From positions 1,674,001-1,738,000 of the forward strand of contig JAJKFL010000012.1 of assembly GCA_021186555.1 (NCBI GenBank): a stretch of 64,000 nt of DNA. Reading direction: 5' to 3'. Position numbers and translations under genes: made by a program. The DNA is from Reticulitermes speratus. Taxonomy: Eukaryota > Arthropoda > Insecta > Blattodea > Rhinotermitidae. Each line of letters begins with the position of its first letter. Positions within the stretch are counted from its first letter, which is position 1. Of the stretch, positions 58,579-64,000 are shown one piece after another. The notes beneath the pieces are model-generated. The model searched no databases, was not told the origin of the DNA, and worked only from the letters and a program-made list of their open reading frames with translations.

Positions 58579-58778
58579 AAAAAAAAGCCTACTATTTGAA
58601 CCGCAGACTCGACTTACTGGTGACGCAGACAAGATGTCCGCTCGTGTCGGAAAACGAGTCTTGGTTATCGAGCAAGTGGAGCCAAGTAACCATGCTGGTG
58701 TCCGACTGCGAAGCCGACATCCTGAGTGAGCCCCCGCATGGTACCCACAGGTCCCACGACAGAAGCACTACAGCTCAC

Positions 58779-59564
58779 TGTAGCAGCCACAGCATGTTGA
58801 CACTCGGCTTCAGACAGTGTCGTTAAATAAGCACTACAGCCACGTCGCTTACAGCTCACTGTAGCAGCCACAGCATGTTGACACTCGGCTTCAGACAGTG
58901 TCGTTAAATAAGCACTACAGCCACGTCGCTTACAGCTCACTGTAGCAGCCACAGCATGTTGACACTCGGCTGCAGACAGTGTCGTTAAATAAGCACTACA
59001 GCCACGTCGCTTACAGCTCACTGTAGCAGCCACAGCATGTTGACACTCGGCTTCAGACAGTGTCGTTAAATAAGCACTACAGCCACGTCGCTTACAGCTC
59101 ACTGTAGCAGCCACAGCATGTTGACACTCGGCTTCAGACAGTGTCGTTAAATAAGCACTACAGCCACGTCGCTTACAGCTCACTGTAGCAGCCACAGCAT
59201 GTTGACACTCGGCTTCAGACAGTGTCGTTAAATAAGCACTACAGCCACGTCGCTTACAGCTCACTGTAGCAGCCACAGCATGTTGACACTCGGCTTCAGA
59301 CAGTGTCGTTAAATAAGCACTACAGCCACGTCGCTTACAGCTCACTGTAGCAGCCACAGCATGTTGACACTCGGCTTCAGACAGTGTCGTTAAATAAGCA
59401 CTACAGCCACGTCGCTTACAGCTCACTGTAGCAGCCACAGCATGTTGACACTCGGCTTCAGACAGCGTCGTTAAATAAGCACTACAGCCACGTCGCTTAC
59501 AGCTCACTGTAGCAGCCACAGCATGTTGACACTCGGCTTCAGACAGTGTCGTTAAATAAGCACA
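58779..59564. repeat. 81-bp minisatellite, about 10 units
   Basis: The period is 81 bp (AGCATGTTGA at 58791 and 58872). The unit includes CACTACAGCCACGTCGCTTA and CACTCGGCTTCAGACAGTGT. Units are almost identical. Twenty-seven codons per unit create a 284-residue minus-strand frame (VSCKRRGCSAYLTTLSEAEC repeats) that is not a gene. Confidence 0.97.
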
Positions 59565-59816
59565 AAATAATTAAACATAGAGCTGACAATGGTTTGCAGT
59601 AGGCCGTACATGCATGGTTGTATGCAAATTGCTGAGTTGAGTAAAACACTAGCGCTGTCCTGTGTTGGATCCTGTAACTACAACAGCTAAGTGTGCTTAG
59701 TGAGCACAGCAGCAATACGGCTACATGTTTCGGCTACAAATTATCAGCCATCATCAGGTCTAATTACGTACAGTAATACAAAAGCGGTGCATTTTACAGC
59801 TGTACTTCAGGTTCGG
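59565..59816. other. Spacer with hammerhead-like string
   Basis: The minus strand at 59762-59718 has CTGATGA, then GGCT…AGCC arms, then GAAAC AT GTA. Stem I does not pair well. It is likely a degenerate relative of the motif at 10836. Confidence 0.4.
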
Positions 59817-60070
59817 GCCGATCGCAGAGGCCGCGCTGTCTAAGGCGTGAGCTTACTGGGACTGCGGGTTCGAATCCCGCCTAGGTCATGGATGTCTGTC
59901 TGTTGTGAGTGTTGTGTGTTGTCAGGTAGAGGTCTCTGCGACGGGCTGATCACTTGTCCAGAGGAGTCCTATCGACTGTGGCGTGTCTGAGTGTGATCGT
60001 GAAGCCTCGATAATGAGGACGCCCTGGCCCACTTGGGGGGCTGTTGCGCTATTGGGGGGGGGGGGGGGGG
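59817..60070 (+). mobile_element. SINE-B copy with internal deletion
   Basis: The head lacks about 14 bases between the A and B boxes compared with 58315. The body is intact to TGAGGACGCCCTGGCCC. It ends in a G-tract (60054-60070) instead of A. Confidence 0.75.
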
Positions 60071-61247
60071 CTTCAGGTTCGACAGATTTCAGCATTCATT
60101 TGTACAGAGTAACATATTGGCGATGTGCCACCGTAGTCTGCGAGTGTTCGTGTCTTGACACTTCTGCACTGATCACAGAAGCATGCGTTTTGCGTCATGT
60201 CGTGGTTTGTGTGGCACTCGAGTTAGCTCAGTCAGCATAGTGACTGTCTGAAGACTGAGAATAGCCTAGTGGTTGCATTCCCAACAGGGGCAAGACATTT
60301 TTCTCTCCTCCAGAGTGTTCAGACGGGCTGTGTGCTGACATTCATATAGCGACGAGTGAAATGCGTGGAGTTATTCCTCCACTAACCCTTCCTCAGTGTC
60401 AACAAAAACCACATGGGTTATTTATCGACGTCATCAGAGTACCAGCTTACAGCAGGCAACGTCGAACCGTGCGATGATGGGAAGTGATAAACTGACAGGA
60501 ATGGAGTGACCGACGAAAACCATGAAAAGTAATGAATTACAGGAGACATGAATGCTTGGTGGTACTTGCAGCACGCATAGGGGAGATGGGAGATGCATAT
60601 AATACGGAGTTTAGAACTTAGCTTGCATTCGATAATGTTAAAGAAAGAGTGCGGGAAAATTTAGACTGGATTCAGCTGGCGCACGAAGGGGGAGAATTGT
60701 CGGCCTGCTGTGAGCGCGCTGGTCAAGTGTAAGCACTCGGTGTCTGTTAAACGACGACGGTGCCAACTGTAACGACACACGCAATAGTGTGTCCGAAGTC
60801 ACTACAGAAATGACAGCGATGTTGAGTGACTCCGTGCAGGCTTGTAAACAGGTACCAGACCGCACGGCGTCACTTTCCCAAGACAACAGTGTCCACAGTG
60901 GTGGCTGGTGTGCACCAGGCGATGCAGGCTCGCCCTGCGCTCGGCAGCACTAGCCACGAGCCGCCACTGCCGCTCCGCTCCGATCGATCTTTGTGTCGAC
61001 ATGCACAGCGCTCTGAGCGCGCATAACCTGAGCAGCTAATGCGGCCAGGTGATGTTTTTATAGCAGGGTGCACAACCCTCTTAAGCCACTCAATTAATTC
61101 CTGCCACCACCCTGGAATGCAAGCTCTCACATTATGCACACAGAATGGGGGCTGCTCTTTTGTGGGCTGTGGGCTGAGGGCTGAGGGCCTTGCCTATACC
61201 GACGTTTCGAAGGAAAGCAGCCCCTGCATATGCAAGGCTGGGTACGT
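60071..61247. other. Intronic spacer, no gene recognised
   Basis: A LINE-tail scrap lies at 60640-60735 (+, DWIQLAHEGGEL). CACGAGCCGCCACTGCC at 60954 is an inverted match to 55213. GACGTTTCGAAGGAAAGC lies at 61201. Short frames on both strands around 60802-61254 lack domains. Confidence 0.45.
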
Positions 61248-61515
61248 GAGGTAAAGGTAAAGTTCGCCCTAGAACAGGCCATGACGGCCAAAAGTAGAGG
61301 TATAGCTCTACTCCTTCTTTAACCTCGGCGCTAGATGGAGTGGGTGGTCAACGCCACGCCCCGGCCGCTTTACCCCGGGAATGACCCAGTACCCAATGTA
61401 CAGGAGGCTGGGTAGGCCCCAGGGCCGGTCTGGACGGGTGCTGAAAATCTCGCCCCCACCGGGATTCGATCCCCGGACCGTCCAGCTCGTAGCGAGTCGC
61501 TATGGGCTGGACGGT
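61248..61515 (-). mobile_element. SINE-C, near-complete
   Basis: On minus: a tRNA-like head ending GGGGATCGAATCCCGGTGGG, then CGAGATTTTCAGCACCCGTC, GGTAAAGCGGCCGGGGCGTG, and a TTTACC tail. It serves as the uninterrupted reference for the nested copy at 21903. Confidence 0.8.
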
Positions 61516-61544
61516 CTAAGTGAGGTACAGCGACGTCATCACAG

Positions 61545-61780
61545 ACCCTGAGGGTCCACAGGTTGAGGCTACGATATTTATAGACAGTCGGCATTGAAGG
61601 TGGTAAGGTTGTCAGCCCTACGCACCGGCTGCATTTACCCTGCAGGAAATACTCCCGGTACTCATTTCTGTTAGAGGCTGAGTCGACCCCAGGGCCATAG
61701 TGCGACCAATTATGTCAACGAAAAATTCCATTGACATCATCGGGAATCGAACCCGCGTCCTTCCGGCTTGTAGCGCCACC
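61545..61780 (-). mobile_element. SINE-A copy, head truncated
   Basis: On minus: B-box GGGTTCGATTCCCGATG, body GGTGCGTAGGGCTGACAACC and GCCTCAACCTG. It ends abruptly against SINE-C on its left, in the same orientation. Confidence 0.75.
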
Positions 61781-62017
61781 CCTTACCGCAGGCTCGGTAG
61801 GTCCCAGACAAACAACCAGGTTCTGAGTAGACCTACTCATCTAGTACCTACCCAGCCTTCTAATGAAGGTGCTACTTTTCTCCGAAACGTCGGGATATGT
61901 TAAATGAGGAGTCACTCAGCTTTCCTTCAAGTGGGGTTTCAGTATTGCTGTAGACCGTATCCTAAGCCAGATCAATCCACACTGAACAGCGCCCTCACAG
62001 TTGTCACATGTCGGCAG
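61781..62017 (+). other. Intron end upstream of PAS-B exon
   Basis: TTCTAATGAAGG…TCTCCGAAACGTCGGGA at 61859-61895 is another degenerate hammerhead-like string. The splice acceptor (CATGTCGGCAG at 62017) has a weak pyrimidine tract. An alternative AG (CCCTCACAG, 61993-62000) lies 17 bp upstream, but using it would shift the frame. Confidence 0.5.
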
Positions 62018-62324
62018 GTCATACACTGCTCCGGCTACCTCAAGGTCAAGCCGTTCCCGCTGGACACGGCGCCCTACGACACGTGTCTGCAGAACGTGGG
62101 GCTGGTGGCCGTGGGCCACTCGCTGCCCACCAGCGCCATCACCGAGGTCAAGCTGCACTGCAACATGTTCATGTTCCGCGCCAGTCTCGACCTCAAGCTG
62201 ATCTTCCTGGACGCGCGGGTGGCCCACCTCACAGGCTACGAGCCGCAGGACCTGATCGAGAAGACGTTGTACCGCTACGTGCACGGCTGCGACGTGCTGC
62301 ACTTGCGCTTCTCACACCACACAC
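62018..62324 (+). CDS. sim: single-minded, PAS-B exon (partial gene, runs on)
   Basis: 102 codons plus one base, residues 187-288. [15 protein letters not shown] is the end of the inter-PAS linker. [20 protein letters not shown] and [20 protein letters not shown] begin PAS-B, followed by [18 protein letters not shown] and [14 protein letters not shown]. The donor CACAC|GTGAGT (phase 1) would complete a codon before the conserved LVKGQVTTKYYR segment, which lies outside the window together with the C-terminal activation region. HGCDVLHLR is again nearer vertebrate SIM than Drosophila. GC content at third codon positions is very high compared with the surrounding intron. Confidence 0.96.
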
Positions 62325-62689
62325 GTGAGTACAGGTGCCTCCGAAACGACGGTAGCCTCTCAGCAGACTTGTGACCTCGTGACAAACCGAGAGCGTCAGG
62401 ACGGTTGTCGCAGTGCGTCACGGAGCGGGAGGGGGGAGGGGGTGGCCTCGACACAACTGCTGACAGAGTGTCTTAAACTGGGTTGCGACAGCCTCCTGCC
62501 AGATCCTTGCCATGTCATTAGCATTCAGTCATCTGCCACTATTGCTGTACATCTGTTACAGCGACACGAACATGGCGGTCACAGACACGCTACGTGGCTT
62601 TTGTGTGTGATGTTACGGACAGTGCTTGTGCTTGTCACAGTGTGGCACTGACAGCGGAGCGCACAAGTACTTGTGTGAAAAACTGTCTG
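62325..62689. other. Intron start, no feature recognised
   Basis: Unique-looking sequence following the donor. CTCCGAAACGACGG at 62339 is a weak repeat-end motif. Nothing else is supported. Confidence 0.4.
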
Positions 62690-64000
62690 ACAGCTGAATT
62701 ACATATAAAGACCCAGTCCGTACCGCGCAGTAAACACACTCCGTCTCAGTTATACAAACCAGTCAGTTAATGTTGTACAGTGAAATAATCGCTGTTTGTT
62801 CTGAGATCACACAAAACACATAAATACAGTCCGTACCGCGCAGTAAACACACTCCGTCTCAGTTATACAAACCAGTCAGTTAATGTTGTACTGTGAAATA
62901 ATCGCTGTATGTTCTGAGATCCACACAAAACACATAAATACAGTCCGTACCGCGCAGTAAACACACTCCGTCTCAGTTATACAAACCAGTCAGTTAATGC
63001 TGTACAGTGAAATAATCGCTGTTTGTTCTGAGATCCACACAAAACACATAAATACAGTCCGTACCGCGCAGTAAACACACTCCGTCTCAGTTATACAAAC
63101 CAGTCAGTTAATGCTGTACAGTGAAATAATCGCTGTTTGTTCTGAGATCCACACAAAACACATAAATACAGTCCGTACCGCGCAGTAAACACACTCCGTC
63201 TCAGTTATACAAACCAGTCAGTTAATGCTGTACAGTGAAATAATCGCTGTTTGTTCTCAGATCCACACAAAACACATAAATACAGTCCGTACCGCGCAGT
63301 AAACACACTCCGTCTCAGTTATACAAACCAGTCAGTTAATGTTGTACAGTGAAATAATCGCTGTTTGTTCTGAGATCCACACAAAACACATAAATACAGT
63401 CCGTACCGCGCAGTAAACACACTCCGTCTCAGTTATACAAACCAGTCAGTTAATGTTGTACAGTGAAATAATCGCTGTTTGTTCTGAGATCCACACAAAA
63501 CACATAAATACAGTCCGTACCGCGCAGTAAACACACTCCGTCTCAGTTATACAAACCAGTCAGTTAATGTTGTACAGTGAAATAATCGCTGTTTGTTCTG
63601 AGATCCACACAAAACACATAAATACAGTCCGTACCGCGCAGTAAACACACTCCGTCTCAGTTATACAAACCAGTCAGTTAATGTTGTACAGTGAAATAAT
63701 CGCTGTTTGTTCTGAGATCCACACAAAACACATAAATACAGTCCGTACCGCGCAGTAAACACACTCCGTCTCAGTTATACAAACCAGTCAGTTAATGTTG
63801 TACAGTGAAATAATCGCTGTTTGTTCTGAGATCCACACAAAACACATAAATACAGTCCGTACCGCGCAGTAAACACACTCCGTCTCAGTTATACAAACCA
63901 GTCAGTTAATGTTGTACAGTGAAATAATCGCTGTTTGTTCTGAGATCCACACAAAACACATGAATACAGTCCGTACCGCGCAGTAAACACACTCCGTCTC
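62690..64000 (+). mobile_element. Satellite-cored element, cut by window edge
   Basis: The left end (GAATTACATATAAAGACCCA) is followed by eleven or more 114-bp units to the last base. The right end lies outside. It is the sixth locus of this satellite in 64 kb. Confidence 0.9.

Noticed and set aside
58665-59519. 284-residue minus frame with VSCKRRGCSAYL repeats
   Set aside because: It is the 81-bp minisatellite within a sim intron, with near-identical units at DNA level and no codon-type variation.
61993-62000. Alternative acceptor CCCTCACAG for the PAS-B exon
   Set aside because: Using it would add 17 bases and break the frame. The conserved VIHCSGYLK starts exactly after the CGGCAG at 62017.

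Overview
The window is animal nuclear DNA, almost certainly from an insect with a large, repeat-rich genome. The evidence is a spliced gene with GT/AG introns, several tRNA-derived SINE families, decayed LINE tails and very many minisatellites. From memory, some dispersed repeats (the 114-bp satellite element and the LINE 3' tail) resemble repeats common in polyneopteran insects such as cockroaches or termites. That placement is an inference and was not searched. The only convincing host gene is single-minded (sim), a bHLH-PAS transcription factor that is the master regulator of the CNS midline in Drosophila. It lies on the + strand. Five consecutive coding exons are visible (43612-43786, 57321-57406, 57719-57808, 58055-58261, 62018-62324). 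They join in frame into 288 codons plus one base, covering the bHLH domain, PAS-A and most of PAS-B. The gene continues past the right edge. A GC-rich, promoter-like stretch ending in a good splice donor (about 5080-5294) is a candidate 5' end. If it is real, intron 1 is about 38 kb.

Layout. 1-5080: two minisatellites (15 bp and 80 bp) and LINE tails. 5080-5294: candidate promoter and leader exon. 5295-43611: putative intron 1, filled with tandem arrays (24, 114, 44, 38, 57, 36/46, 29, 42, 43, 39, 14 and 31 bp), SINEs, LINE remnants and a long inverted-repeat element that carries a hammerhead-ribozyme motif. 43612-43786: bHLH exon. 43787-57320: intron 2, with 54/56, 22, 37, 55, 41, 91, 30, 9 and 19 bp arrays and a hAT transposase fragment. 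57321-58261: three closely spaced PAS exons. 58262-62017: intron with two SINE-B copies, an 81-bp array, SINE-C and SINE-A. 62018-62324: PAS-B exon. 62690-64000: another 114-bp satellite element running off the edge. By my hand tally about 37 kb of the 64 kb is tandem repeat.

Most long open frames here are artefacts of tandem units whose length is a multiple of three (15, 24, 30, 39, 42, 57, 81 bp), not genes. The signals most worth following are five. A 30-bp array in sim intron 2 repeats the ACGTG-type site that Sim:Tango itself binds, and a second array shares the same nonamer. An intron-1 array carries about 19 perfect CRE palindromes. A hammerhead motif lies in the inverted ends of the 57-bp satellite element. 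A 37-bp array repeats a splice-acceptor-like motif about 37 times. One repeat is present once in intron 1 and about 27-fold amplified in intron 2. No retrovirus-like, LTR or other capsid-bearing element was recognised.
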